Assembly (NCBI GenBank): GCA_963836005.1
Contig: CAWIHS010000002.1
Coordinates: 744,001 to 808,000, forward strand
DNA: 64,000 bases
Reading direction: 5' to 3'
Source: CAWIHS01 sp963836005
Lineage (GTDB): Bacteria > Pseudomonadota > Gammaproteobacteria > GRL18
Every line of letters begins with the position of its first letter. Position 1 is the stretch's first letter. The notes under the pieces were generated by a model that had not been told where the DNA came from, made no database searches, and saw only the letters and a program-made list of their open reading frames with translations. Position numbers and translations under genes: made by a program. Positions 47,573 to 57,407 of the stretch are shown here, piece by piece.

Positions 47573-48531
47573 TACTTCAGAACTCCTCAGTAAATATTTG
47601 GTTGTTTAAAGCGGGAGCAAATTTTATAGGATTATACCTTGTATTACTAGTCAATTTGCCTGTATTTCTATTCATTGTACTTATTTCTATGTCATTTAGT
47701 AAAGCATAAAAATAATTATATGATTAAATAATTATACAATGGTTATATGCTATATGCTATATGCAATATGTTATATATTTACTAATCAAGATGTTATATA
47801 TTTACTAATCAAGATGTTGTATATTTACTAATCAAGAATACGAATAAATATCATTTTTTACATGCTCTTACATATGGTTTTTATGCGTCATTCACAGCTG
47901 ATTTCACCATTATCTGAAGCAGTCCCATCCATGTCATCGAACTGCCTGGATTTAATGGGCCAGAACAAACCAGCAGCAGGGCCATAAACACCTCTCATTA
48001 TGAAAATGAGCCTGTTGTTATATGATTTTGGTTTTCAATGATTACTGGTTTCTACTGAACACTCATCATTCGTGCTCCAAAACCCAATCGAACCATATAT
48101 ACTTGTAGCACTAACCGGCGGTTTACATTTCCAACTGACCTGCGCAGGTTTAGCTTATACTCGTCCCACGAACCACCATGTAAGACATGTATCTTCCTGT
48201 TTCAGGCCCTTGATGATTATCTGTTGGACATATTTCAGTGACTGTTAATGGGCAAATTGGTTAATACAGAGGCAACTGAATTAGATTTTCTATCAAAAAC
48301 ACGCCTAAGGATAAGAAATTCAATGACACTTTTCAATCTATAAGTTAAAAATCTTCTCGTTTTGTTGATTCAGATCAGCTAAGAAGTGAATGAAATCTTC
48401 AGAAAAATTGAGTCAAAGGACTGAAATAGACTATTTTGGCTGAATTTTCCCGATTTTTGGGCGAGAAAGTTCCTACTCACAAATTCGGAATATTTCAGTA
48501 TGGTCAAAACATGGTGTATGTATTGAAATAC
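47573..48531. other. Long intergenic region upstream of aprM
   Basis: About 960 bases. Near aprM, on the minus strand, there is TATAAT at about 47625-47635 with TTGACT 12 bases before it (too close for a standard promoter) and TATAAA 20 bases after TTGACT (too far); the operon's promoter is probably here but cannot be fixed. The 23-bp tandem repeat follows at 47768-47836. The rest (47840-48530) shows no gene I can support. Confidence 0.4.
47768..47836. repeat. 23-bp AT-rich tandem repeat, three units
   Basis: Three head-to-tail units of ATGTTATATATTTACTAATC plus AAG (47768-47790, 47791-47813, 47814-47836); the third differs by one base. Preceded by a simple TATATGC-type repeat (about 47740-47767). 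It lies about 200 bases upstream of the aprM start codon. Could be binding sites for a regulator or replication slippage. Confidence 0.9.
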
Positions 48532-48903
48532 TCACCAGGAAACACATTGATTGATCTCAAAATCTGCTATGGACTGTGTCAATGGCCAGTTAAACTGCTC
48601 CAGTCTTGGCCAATAAAAGTGATCCAGACCGTTGATTTGGCCTGTACTCCATGCTCTGGGACGTTTCATACCAGCAATCTTGCATGCCTGTTTGACATAC
48701 TCGTATGGAAATAGCTTGAATAAGAGCTGTTTTGCTTTTTTCTTATCAGTACACTGCTGTTCGGCCACATATTTGGTCACGTGTCGCACATCAGGCGCCA
48801 CCTGATGTTCTTGCCAATAGCTTCGCATAAAATCAATGATGATATCGTATTCATTCGTTAACGTGATATTTTCGTCTTGAGCTAATCGTTCAGCAATGCT
48901 CAT
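48532..48903 (-). CDS. DsrC/TusE-family sulfur-relay-like protein with one retained cysteine
   Basis: 123 residues. The core matches DsrC/TusE: helices ending FMRSYWQEHQVAPDVRHVTK, then LLFKLFPYEYVKQACKIAGM. The Cys in KQAC aligns with CysB of DsrC. The C-terminal swinging arm, which in DsrC ends in a second Cys (CPTGCV), reads KRPRAWSTG here with no Cys at that place, and the protein runs on for about 30 residues (GLDHFYWPRLEQFNWP...) with a lone late Cys. It probably carries or senses sulfur but cannot form the normal CysA-CysB trisulfide. It lies upstream of aprMBA on the same strand, 960 bases away. Confidence 0.8.
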   Translation of the reverse strand: MSIAERLAQDENITLTNEYDIIIDFMRSYWQEHQVAPDVRHVTKYVAEQQCTDKKKAKQLLFKLFPYEYVKQACKIAGMKRPRAWSTGQINGLDHFYWPRLEQFNWPLTQSIADFEINQCVSW

Positions 48904-49059
48904 ATTCCATTCTTCTTAACTCCTTGTTCGTCTGATGATGTCAGTAGTTGCTGTTATGCTAGGGAATAAATAGCAACATTTTTAAAAAAGATTATTCTTG
49001 CCAAAGTCAGCTATACTGAAACAAGTAACTTTTTTAATTACCTGAACAAAAGTGCTTGA

Positions 49060-50328
49060 ATGAAAGACAGAAGACAGTCCCCCAAAATTCTTGCGTTTGT
49101 CATGGCCGGAGGCCAGGGTTCACGACTAGATCCGCTAACGGCTAACCGCTGCAAACCTGCGGTACCCTTTGGTGCCCGGTTCCGAATTATAGATTTTGTA
49201 TTGAGCAACCTGATTAATTCAGGTATTCGTACCATTTATCTATTAGTTCAATATAATTCCCACTCCTTGATCGAATACATCCGTAAGGCCTGGACTATTT
49301 CACCTTTGCTTCCCGATCAATTTGTTACGGTATTGCCGCCACAGATGCAAAAAGGCGGGGAACATTTTCTGGGAACTGCTGATGCTGTGTTTCAAAATAT
49401 TAACCTTATCGAAGAGCATCGCCCCGATCTGGTGCTGGTGTTTGGTGCAGACCATATTTATCGCATGGATATACGGCAGATGGTCAGGTTTCACCAACAG
49501 CGCCAGGCTGATGTATCAATCTCGGCGCTTAAAATCCCTCTGGAATATGCCCACAACTTTGGTGTCATTAAGGCAGACAAAGATCAGCGCATAAAAATAT
49601 TTCAGGAAAAACCGGATTTTCCTGAGCCGCTAGCGGATGATCCCAGACATGCTTTCGTGTCAATGGGTAATTATCTGTTCAATGTCGATATGTTAAAACG
49701 GGCCCTGCAAGATACCCATGAACATCATGAAACAGATTTCGGGCATCATGTGCTTCCACGCCTGGTCAACAGCCATAAATTATTTGCCTATGATTATACG
49801 GCGAATGAAATTCCAGGTGTCATGGACTTTGAAGAATCCCATTACTGGCGTGATATAGGTAATATAGACGCATACTTTGCAGCCCACCATGATTTACTTG
49901 GAGAGCAACCAAAGTTCGAGTTATTTAATCCTCAATGGCCAATTTTTTCGAATCACTACCAGGGTCCTGTCGCTAAAGTCATTGGTGGTGATATTAGCAA
50001 TAGCCTTCTGGGAGGTGCGACAATAATCCATGCAAACTCTAAAATCAGTAATTCAATCATCCGTCGTGAATCAGTTATTGATGAACATGCGCAACTGGAA
50101 GATTGCCTGATAATGGACTATGTACATATTGGACGAGGCGCTCGGCTCAGACGGGTCATCGTCGATCGCCACAATAGCATTGCTCCCGGAGATATCATCG
50201 GCTTTAACCATGAAGCAGATAAAAAAAGATTTCATGTTACCTCTTCAGGAATTGTCGTCGTAAACAGGGGTGATAGTTCTTTTTTTGCCAGAGATGGTCA
50301 TAACAAAGGGGCTGGATATGCTGAATAA
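49060..50328 (+). CDS. glgC: Glucose-1-phosphate adenylyltransferase
   Basis: Makes ADP-glucose for glycogen synthesis. 422 residues with the nucleotide-binding VMAGGQGSRLDPLTANRCKP near the N-terminus, FRIIDFVLSNLINSGI, VLVFGADHIYRMD and EKP loops, and a C-terminal left-handed beta-helix (NSLLGGATIIHANSKISNSI, GRGARLRRVIVDRHNSI) that carries allosteric sites. Divergent from the DsrC-like gene. No other glycogen gene is nearby. Confidence 0.96.
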   Translation: MKDRRQSPKILAFVMAGGQGSRLDPLTANRCKPAVPFGARFRIIDFVLSNLINSGIRTIYLLVQYNSHSLIEYIRKAWTISPLLPDQFVTVLPPQMQKGGEHFLGTADAVFQNINLIEEHRPDLVLVFGADHIYRMDIRQMVRFHQQRQADVSISALKIPLEYAHNFGVIKADKDQRIKIFQEKPDFPEPLADDPRHAFVSMGNYLFNVDMLKRALQDTHEHHETDFGHHVLPRLVNSHKLFAYDYTANEIPGVMDFEESHYWRDIGNIDAYFAAHHDLLGEQPKFELFNPQWPIFSNHYQGPVAKVIGGDISNSLLGGATIIHANSKISNSIIRRESVIDEHAQLEDCLIMDYVHIGRGARLRRVIVDRHNSIAPGDIIGFNHEADKKRFHVTSSGIVVVNRGDSSFFARDGHNKGAGYAE

Positions 50329-50337
50329 TGAGCCTGG

Positions 50338-51273
50338 TTAGACTTTTTTTGATTCATAATTTGCAGTAAGTATCCCTGCTATAATCAATAAAGCGCTGTA
50401 AAAATGTATTATTGATACTGATTCATTTAAAAAAAAGTGCGCTAAAATTCCACTAAAAAGAGGCAGCATATAGTATATCATTCCGGCTTTTGAAGGCCCT
50501 ATTTTCATGATGGCTTTATTCCACAAAAGAAAAGCAGCAAGAGAAGCAAAAATTCCTACATATAGAATTAATATAATCATCGTAGCATCAAATTTGAAGG
50601 AAGGGCCTGCCATATGTTCCCAGATAAAGAAGGGTAATAGAAAAGTGAGTCCAAGTATAAATGTGCTTAACTGTAATGCCCAGATACTTAATTCTTTGGG
50701 TTTGCATTTTAATAAAATGCTGTAAACAGCAAAAGTTAGAGCAGCTAAAAGCATCCATACATCACCGATTGAAAAAGAAATATCCAAAAGTTTAAACATG
50801 TTTCCTTTGGTAATCAGAAAAATTACACCTACCGCAACGAGTAATATACCGATTCCTTTCTGAAAAGTTATGAGTTCACCGAAGATAATCCGTGATAAAA
50901 TGACAATAAAAACAGGAAAAGTTATAGATATTAGAGAAAGATTGATTGCAGTAGTTGTATGACCTGCAAAATAAATGAGTGTATTAAATATTGTAATTCC
51001 GAGCAATGAGGTAATTGCCAGATAGGGGATATGTTTTCTGATAATATTTCTTTCTGCAATAAGTGATTTAAGAGCAAACGGCAGAAACACGGTTACAGCA
51101 ACAACCCACCTCCAGAAAGCAAGGCTGATGGGAGGGATACTGTCATTAAGATCCCTTGCTATAACAATATTGCCTGACCATATAGCCGTCGCACCAATAG
51201 CAAAAAAATAACCTGAAAGTGTCTGATAATTTGCAATTTTGTTTATCAATTTCAAAACTCCAATTTTTCTCAT
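50338..51273 (-). CDS. EamA/DMT-family membrane transporter
   Basis: 311 residues with ten hydrophobic helices in two five-helix halves, the drug/metabolite transporter layout. GYFFAIGATAIWSGNIVIAR is the first EamA segment, and FGELITFQKGIGILLVAVGV the end of the first half; the second half begins GDVWMLLAALTFAVYSILLK. Substrate cannot be predicted. Convergent with glgC with only 9 bases between, and no hairpin seen there. Confidence 0.85.
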   Translation of the reverse strand: MRKIGVLKLINKIANYQTLSGYFFAIGATAIWSGNIVIARDLNDSIPPISLAFWRWVVAVTVFLPFALKSLIAERNIIRKHIPYLAITSLLGITIFNTLIYFAGHTTTAINLSLISITFPVFIVILSRIIFGELITFQKGIGILLVAVGVIFLITKGNMFKLLDISFSIGDVWMLLAALTFAVYSILLKCKPKELSIWALQLSTFILGLTFLLPFFIWEHMAGPSFKFDATMIILILYVGIFASLAAFLLWNKAIMKIGPSKAGMIYYMLPLFSGILAHFFLNESVSIIHFYSALLIIAGILTANYESKKV

Positions 51274-51654
51274 TAAGAGTCTAACAAGTCATTGACCCGT
51301 TTTGTTTAATTATGAAGCAAATCTTTTTTAGCTCAACAATGTTAATTTCAGCGTTCTGATAATGTCAGAAAAAATGATTCAGATATACAATTAGAGTGCA
51401 ATAGCATTCATGCGACTAACTCTAGCTATCAGGAGATGAGAAGTGCGGGAAAATATTAGTTTTGCTTCCCAAGGCCTGGAGTGTCAAGGCTGAATTTATT
51501 TGTAGCCCGTCAACACTAGTTGGACAAACAGCACCCCGATTCAAGAGACAATTTAATTCATCAGGTTTTGACATTCACACCAACAGAATACATCAACCCA
51601 TTTTTATGTAAAACACCAGATCTACTGATAACACAAACGGGGCACAAATTAAAT
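51274..51654. other. Intergenic, no gene recognised
   Basis: About 380 bases between the transporter and the thiolase terminator. No supported coding frame; a plus-strand frame from 51520 runs into the thiolase 3' end and is an unlikely gene. Confidence 0.4.
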
Positions 51655-51686
51655 AAAAAAGGGCAAAGCTTTGTTTGCCCTTTTTG
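51655..51686 (-). terminator. Terminator of the thiolase gene (bidirectional)
   Basis: AAAAAAGGGCAAA and TTTGCCCTTTTT surround a six-base loop, 10 bases beyond the thiolase stop; symmetrical A and T runs. Confidence 0.92.
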
Positions 51687-51696
51687 TAGTTATGCA

Positions 51697-52878
51697 TTAC
51701 AAACGTTCGAATACCACTGCGATACCCTGACCACCGCCAATACACATGGTGACGAGAGCGTATTGTCCGTCTATACGATGTAGTTCATAAATGGCCTTGG
51801 TTGCAATGAATGCACCGGAACAACCTACTGGATGGCCCAATGCGATGGCTCCACCATTAGGGTTGGTTTTATCCATATCAAGCCCCAATCCTCTGGAGAC
51901 TGCAATGGCTTGTGCAGCAAAGGCTTCATTAGATTCAATAACATCCATGTCATCCAGTGTGAGACCTGCTTTTTTCAGGGCCAGCTTTGACGCCGGAATA
52001 GGGCCTTCGCCCATAATATCATTAGCAACACCAGCAACAGCATAAGACACCAAACGGGCAAGTGGTTTATGACCTGCTTTCTCTGCCGCCTCAGCAGCAG
52101 CCAGTACAAAGAAAGAAGCCCCATCGTTGATACCGGATGCATTTCCGGCTGTTACCGTGCCATCTTTTTTGAAAACAGTTCGCATTTTCGCCAGTGATTC
52201 CATACTGGTATCAGGTCTTACATGTTCATCCGTATCAAATGTTACTTCACCTTTTCGGGTTTTCAAGATGATAGGCACGATCTGGGATTTAAAGCGTCCT
52301 TCTTCGATAGCCATTGCCGCACGACGATGCGACTCGACAGCTAAAGCATCCTGTTGTTCACGACTGATATCCCATTTTTCAGCCAGGTTTTCAGCAGTAA
52401 CACCCATATGACCAACCCCAAACGGATCATTCAAAGTCGCGACCATCAGGTCAATCAGCTGTGAATCACCCATACGGGCTCCTGTACGCATGGCTGGTGA
52501 CATATAGCCGCCACGCGACATAACCTCCACGCCACCGCCGACCCCATAATCACAATCCCCCAGCATGATGGACTGGGATGTAGATACGATAGCCTGAAGA
52601 CCAGAGCTACAAAGGCGGTTAACTGCCATGGCAACTGATTCCATAGGCAGTCCAGCCTGAATGGATGCAACCCGTGCAACATAGGCAAAGCGTGAATCCG
52701 TGGGAATACAATTTCCCACGGTTACATAATTGATTTGATCAGGATTTACCGTTGAGCGAGCTACCGCTTCTTTCATCACTTGTGCTGCCAGTTCATGCGG
52801 CTCCATTTGGCTTAGAGAGCCTCCGAACCCACCAATTGCTGAACGCACAGCACTTAATACCACAACATCACGACTCAT
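51697..52878 (-). CDS. phaA: Acetyl-CoA acetyltransferase / beta-ketothiolase
   Basis: Condenses or splits acetoacetyl-CoA or longer beta-ketoacyl-CoAs. The start at 52878 has an AGGAGACG site and yields 393 residues, normal for a thiolase, with the usual SRDVVVLSAVRSAIGGFGGS beginning. The nucleophile Cys is in NRLCSSGLQAIVS, the His in AIALGHPVGCSGA and the second Cys in MCIGGGQGIA. Whether it works in polyhydroxybutyrate synthesis or in fatty-acid use is not shown by neighbours; no phaB or phaC is present. Confidence 0.9.
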   Translation of the reverse strand: MSRDVVVLSAVRSAIGGFGGSLSQMEPHELAAQVMKEAVARSTVNPDQINYVTVGNCIPTDSRFAYVARVASIQAGLPMESVAMAVNRLCSSGLQAIVSTSQSIMLGDCDYGVGGGVEVMSRGGYMSPAMRTGARMGDSQLIDLMVATLNDPFGVGHMGVTAENLAEKWDISREQQDALAVESHRRAAMAIEEGRFKSQIVPIILKTRKGEVTFDTDEHVRPDTSMESLAKMRTVFKKDGTVTAGNASGINDGASFFVLAAAEAAEKAGHKPLARLVSYAVAGVANDIMGEGPIPASKLALKKAGLTLDDMDVIESNEAFAAQAIAVSRGLGLDMDKTNPNGGAIALGHPVGCSGAFIATKAIYELHRIDGQYALVTMCIGGGQGIAVVFERL

Positions 52879-52953
52879 CTTATTCGTCTCCTGGTTTTGG
52901 ATAATCAAATTTTCAGGACATGCATTGATGATCCTGAAAAAGGCATAGTGCAT

Positions 52954-53125
52954 CTATCTTAAAAAGAGGGTTCATCAAAGAACCACTTTACCTGATTTAC
53001 GATTAAATGCTCCGAATAGGTTTGCTGAAGCATAACTAATAGAAGTGCTTCTAAGCGTAGACGCAGATTGATTGTTTAGCAATGAGTATTGACGTGCTCA
53101 ACTCATTTGTGACCATCCAGTTAAG
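52954..53125. other. Short non-coding stretch between thiolase and IS relic
   Basis: Nothing recognised. Confidence 0.3.
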
Positions 53126-53270
53126 CAATTATTCTCAGCCCTTGCATTTTATTTTCATACTGATTGGGACTTTTATATCCCAGGTATGAATGAAGGCGGT
53201 TGCTGTTATAAGACATAGATAGCTAATTCAATATATCCTGCTGCGCTTCATAACGGGTCTGGTTGTGTCT
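53126..53270 (-). pseudogene. IS3-family transposase (OrfB) C-terminal relic
   Basis: The minus strand, in mixed frame, reads QTRYEAQQDILN, a stop, then YNSNRLHSYLGYKSPNQYEN. The block FYN-x-x-R-x-H-S-x-L-G-Y-x-S-P is the very conserved end of IS3-group integrase-fold transposases. The rest of the transposase is absent. It continues from the edge of an unrecognised frame (53248-53457) that may be debris of another gene. Confidence 0.75.
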
Positions 53271-53833
53271 TCATTGCAGCCGTTCCTGTTTTAAGCTGTT
53301 TCCGCCACCGAATTTTCCCAGCAATCATGTCATCTATGAGCGTCATACAATCATGTCCTTTTGCCCTGGAAATTGCATCAACTCCAATATCTTGTAATCC
53401 CGTTAGTTTTTCTGATTCCAGAGCCGGCAAAGTTTTTTTCCAGCTAAGCTTTATCAATAATCGATTAATTGTTCCTCTCTGGCCCGTTAACGGATCAATG
53501 GCTTTTCAGCATTAATGGCGTTGACATAAACTATGAATTGTATTTGTTATTTTAATAAGGGTTATTCCATTGACTCTCTGGCCTGTCAGTTCCAAAATAG
53601 TCGGTGAGCTGTTGATACTCATATTAGCTGTTGTTTATAAAACCGTGAGAAGCTTTATGGTTCTATAGGTTTTGTCAGTATCAGCATCTTTTTTCACTCA
53701 TCAAAGCACAGAAGAGCCCAATTTTTCTTATATAGCTGATATAACACATTGTAGTGAGCTAATGAATTTCCCCCGTTATCTTAATAAACAAAGAGCTTTT
53801 TAGCGTCTAACAACTTTATGATGGAATAAATAA
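53271..53833. other. Non-coding stretch before the arylsulfatase
   Basis: About 560 bases. A 69-codon minus-strand frame (53248-53457) overlaps the IS relic and has no recognised family. No further gene or clear promoter can be supported. Confidence 0.3.
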
Positions 53834-56224
53834 ATGTTTAAATTCCCCATGGTAATTTACGCCCTGAGTATGTTCTTAACTTTGCTCATAGCAATGCCTC
53901 TATACGCAGCAGAAACTACGAACGCAGCTGAAGAAGATTTAGGCGCTGTGCTGCCGTTCCCGCCGCCGCCATCTGAGAGTGTGGCGAAACCGAGGCTGCA
54001 GGATTCTACAATGAAGTGGCCGAGCGAGCCGCAGCGGCTACCTAAAGATGCACCTAATATCCTGATTGTGCTGATCGATGATGTGGGATTTGGTATTGCC
54101 GATACCTTTGGCGGCGAGGTGCACACGCCCACTCTGACTCAATTGGCCGGAGAAGGGATCCGCTACAATGCCTTTCACACCACTTCGATCTGCTCACCAA
54201 CCCGAGCAGCGCTGCTCACCGGCCGAAACCATACCCGGGTAGGTTCCGGAACCATTGCGGAACGAGCGGTGGCCTTTGATGGTTATACCGGCATTATTCC
54301 AAAGACCGCGGCTACCATGGCTGAAGTACTGAAAGAGTATGGCTATAACACAGCGGCATTCGGTAAATGGCACAATACTCCGGCCACCGAGACGACCGCC
54401 ATGGGACCGAAAGATCGTTGGCCGAACGGTTATGGATTTGAGTACTTCTACGGCTTTCTCGGCGGAGAAACATCACAATGGGAGCCACGTCTGTTTCAGA
54501 ACTATGATACCGTGGAACCGCCGCATGATGATCCAGAATACCACCTGACGGTGGATCTGAAAGATAAAGCCCTGGCCTGGGTAGACCAGCACCAGGCATT
54601 CTCACCTGATGAGCCGTTCTTTATATACTGGGCTCCAGGTGCTGTGCATGGACCGCACCATATATTCAAGGAGTGGGCCGACAGGTACAAGGGTAAGTTC
54701 AATGACGGCTGGGATGCTTACCGTGAGCGAACCTATAAGCGGCAGATACAGATGGGGATTATTCCACCCGATACAAAACTGACACAACGGGATCCAGGCA
54801 TGGCTTCCTGGGAGAGTATTCCAGAAGAGCAGCGTGCCTTCCAGAGCAGACTGATGGAAGTTTTCGCAGGCTTTATGGAACACACCGATCAACAGATTGG
54901 AGAGTTGTTAAATGGCCTTGCAGAGCGCGGTCTCAAAGATAACACCCTGGTTTTCTATATCTTTGGTGATAATGGCTCGAGCGCGGAAGGCCAGCAAGGC
55001 TCAATCAGCGAGCTGTTGGCTCAGAATGGTATCCTGAATACTATCGAGCAGCAGATTACCGCGCTAAACAAACTGGGCGGGATTGACGCGTTGGGCGGCC
55101 CGAAGATGGATAATATGTACCATGCTGGCTGGGCGTGGGCAGGTGATACACCATTCAGAAGCACCAAACTGGTTGCGGCACACTTTGGCGGTACCCGCAA
55201 TCCAATGGTGATTTCATGGCCCAAAGGAATAACACACGACTCGACCATACGTGCTCAATTTCACCATGTGGTCGATATAGTCCCCACTGTCTATGAAATC
55301 CTCGGCATCAATCCGCCGAAGCTGGTCAATGGTTACCAGCAGATGCCCATAGACGGTGTCAGTCTGGCTTATACCTTTACCGACGGTTCAGCACAAGGGC
55401 GTAAAAAAAACCAGTTTTTCGACAATAATGGCAGTCGCGGAATCTATCATGACGGCTGGTTTGCCAGTGCTTTTGGTCCCTTCGTTCCATGGAATGCTGC
55501 TCAGGGCGGATTTGACAGTGACTGGGATTCAGCGACCGATGCCTGGCAGCTTTATGATCTGCAGAATGATTTTTCTCAGGCTACAGATCTGTCAAAGGAA
55601 CATCCCGAAAAACTCACCCAAATGAAGCAGCTTTTCCTGCAAGTGGCGGAAGATAACAAGGACTTCCCATTAGGTGCTGGAAACTGGCTGCGGATACATC
55701 CGCAAGACATTCACAAATCACCTTACACCCAGTGGACATTCAACCAGCACACACAAAGAATGCCGGAGTTTACTGCCCCCGGACTGGGCAAGCAGAGTAA
55801 CAGTGTGCTGATGGAAATTGAGGTGAAAGATGATGCTGCCAGCGGGGTGTTGTATGCTCTCGGCGGGGCCGCTGGCGGACTCACCCTGTATATGGATAAA
55901 GGTTACCTGATGTATGAGTACAATATGATGCTCATCGAGCAGTATTCTGCGAAAAGTACCACGCGGCTCAAGGCTGGCAAATACACCATCGAGATAAACA
56001 CTTCTATTGCCAAACCGGGCGCTCCAGGAACGGTTGTTATAGCTGTGGACGGTGAGGAAGTCATCAGCAGCGATTTAAAGCGCACTGTGCCGCTGGCATT
56101 TACTGCAACTGAGACATTTGATGTTGGCATGGACCTTGGATCGCCGGTATCGAATAATTATGCCGAGCGACGTCCTTTTGCCTTTGATGGAAAAATAAAA
56201 ACGCTCAAGGTTCATTTAAAATAA
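53834..56224 (+). CDS. Exported arylsulfatase
   Basis: 796 residues with a signal peptide (1-26, cut near YAA-ETT). The sulfatase fold begins NILIVLIDDVGFGIADTFGG with the metal Asp pair; the active-site motif SICSPTRAALLTGRNHTRVG holds the Cys (near residue 120) that is oxidised to formylglycine. FGKWH gives the Lys/His partners and YIFGDNGSS the late Asp-Asn. After about residue 640 a beta-sandwich C-terminal domain follows (GVLYALGGAAGGLTLYMDKG). It hydrolyses sulfate esters; substrate unknown. No sulfatase-maturating enzyme is in the window. Confidence 0.93.
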   Translation: MFKFPMVIYALSMFLTLLIAMPLYAAETTNAAEEDLGAVLPFPPPPSESVAKPRLQDSTMKWPSEPQRLPKDAPNILIVLIDDVGFGIADTFGGEVHTPTLTQLAGEGIRYNAFHTTSICSPTRAALLTGRNHTRVGSGTIAERAVAFDGYTGIIPKTAATMAEVLKEYGYNTAAFGKWHNTPATETTAMGPKDRWPNGYGFEYFYGFLGGETSQWEPRLFQNYDTVEPPHDDPEYHLTVDLKDKALAWVDQHQAFSPDEPFFIYWAPGAVHGPHHIFKEWADRYKGKFNDGWDAYRERTYKRQIQMGIIPPDTKLTQRDPGMASWESIPEEQRAFQSRLMEVFAGFMEHTDQQIGELLNGLAERGLKDNTLVFYIFGDNGSSAEGQQGSISELLAQNGILNTIEQQITALNKLGGIDALGGPKMDNMYHAGWAWAGDTPFRSTKLVAAHFGGTRNPMVISWPKGITHDSTIRAQFHHVVDIVPTVYEILGINPPKLVNGYQQMPIDGVSLAYTFTDGSAQGRKKNQFFDNNGSRGIYHDGWFASAFGPFVPWNAAQGGFDSDWDSATDAWQLYDLQNDFSQATDLSKEHPEKLTQMKQLFLQVAEDNKDFPLGAGNWLRIHPQDIHKSPYTQWTFNQHTQRMPEFTAPGLGKQSNSVLMEIEVKDDAASGVLYALGGAAGGLTLYMDKGYLMYEYNMMLIEQYSAKSTTRLKAGKYTIEINTSIAKPGAPGTVVIAVDGEEVISSDLKRTVPLAFTATETFDVGMDLGSPVSNNYAERRPFAFDGKIKTLKVHLK

Positions 56225-56939
56225 CAAGTTCAACATTTATATTAGCGTGGCCATCAGCATGAGCTTCTACATGGTTTTCTGCAATTTATCATTGCCATTG
56301 CAGGAGCCCTCGCTGTGGGCGATTCTCCTTAACTACTAGGTCTAAACAATACCTTATTCATCGCTGCACAGCACCAGCATCCTTTTTAACCACGCATTGC
56401 CGTTATACCTTTTTCGTAAACATTATCAACAAAGATTATCTAACATAAAATTATCCACCGTCTTAAAATGGAACAACTTGATAAACGATATGCCTTAATC
56501 TACTATTTAATCGTGATTATGCAGAGACGGACTGAAATCACATATTATGCTGCCAGGGTGTAAATAAATATTTTGAGAAAGATAATGAAAATAAATTGGT
56601 ATAGTTCAATATTCAGAGGAACTTCAAACAAGTTATGCTATGCAAGCACTGTAACAATACCTTTTCTTAGTTGAGTCATAAGGTTGACACATTAAAATCC
56701 CGTACCTAAGATCAATCTTAGGTGTAACTAACTCATTTAAACTTATTTCCTTTTGCTAAAGATTATCAATTCGAATGTCACAAACTTAAGTTTTATCTAA
56801 TATGTTCGGCATAGCGGCTATACTGGAGCGGAGCTTAACTCATGAATAGCCTTACTTGCAAGCCTGACCTGTTTGTCCTGGCTTGTTTCTTTTGCAGTAT
56901 TAGTGACATGGCATCAACATCCATCATGGAGTTTTGTAT
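56225..56939. other. Intergenic between arylsulfatase and molybdenum-hydroxylase operon
   Basis: About 700 bases with no gene seen. It contains the perfect inverted repeat described at 56704-56723 and AT-rich surroundings likely to include the operon promoter. Confidence 0.5.
56704..56723. promoter_or_regulatory. Perfect inverted repeat, candidate operator
   Basis: ACCTAAGATCAATCTTAGGT is a 9-bp perfect inverted repeat around CA, 217 bases before the Mo-hydroxylase start. With no T run it is more likely an operator than a terminator. The regulator is not in the window. Confidence 0.45.
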
Positions 56940-57407
56940 ATGACCGCCGTTAAAATAAATGGCAAACGTGTCGATTTTGAAGTTGGCGATAATACCCCGC
57001 TGCTTTGGTTTTTACGTGAGCAATTAGGCCTGACAGGTACCAAGTACAGCTGTGGCATCGGGGTATGTGGTGCCTGCACCGTGCATATCGATGGTAAAGC
57101 CGTTCGTTCCTGTACCATTCCAGTATCTTCTCTCAGTCCAGCACAGGAAATTGTAACCATCGAAGGTTTATCACCCGATGGCAAGCATCCTGTTCAGCAG
57201 GCCTGGGCTGAACTGGACGTGCCGCAGTGTGGTTACTGTCAACCAGGCATGATCATGAGCGCTGCAGCGTTACTCAAGCAGAATCCCAATCCAGGCGATG
57301 CTGAGATTAATTTAAACGTGACTAATATCTGTCGCTGCGGAACGTTCAACAGAGTGAGGCGTGGCATTCACCTTGCGGCGGATATCAATAAGCGTGGGAG
57401 TTCATGA
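56940..57407 (+). CDS. (2Fe-2S) subunit of a xanthine-dehydrogenase-family hydroxylase
   Basis: 155 residues from ATG 56940 (GGAG upstream). N-terminal plant-type ferredoxin domain with YSCGIGVCGACTVHIDG, C-terminal helical domain with CGYCQPGMIMSAAALL and CRCGTF, giving two [2Fe-2S] clusters. This is the small subunit of isoquinoline 1-oxidoreductase (IorA)-like enzymes. It overlaps the large subunit by ATGA. A separate FAD subunit is absent, as in IorAB-type enzymes, so electrons probably leave to a cytochrome or quinone. Confidence 0.93.
   Translation: MTAVKINGKRVDFEVGDNTPLLWFLREQLGLTGTKYSCGIGVCGACTVHIDGKAVRSCTIPVSSLSPAQEIVTIEGLSPDGKHPVQQAWAELDVPQCGYCQPGMIMSAAALLKQNPNPGDAEINLNVTNICRCGTFNRVRRGIHLAADINKRGSS

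Noticed and set aside
47768..47836. CRISPR array
   Set aside because: The 23-bp units abut without spacers, so this is a simple tandem repeat.
48436..48714. Plus-strand frame of 92 codons opposite the DsrC-like gene
   Set aside because: Antisense to a recognisable gene, with no ribosome site or family.
53248..53457. Minus-strand frame of 69 codons as a gene
   Set aside because: Its 3' part is IS3 transposase sequence read in the wrong frame, so it is a chance frame over debris.
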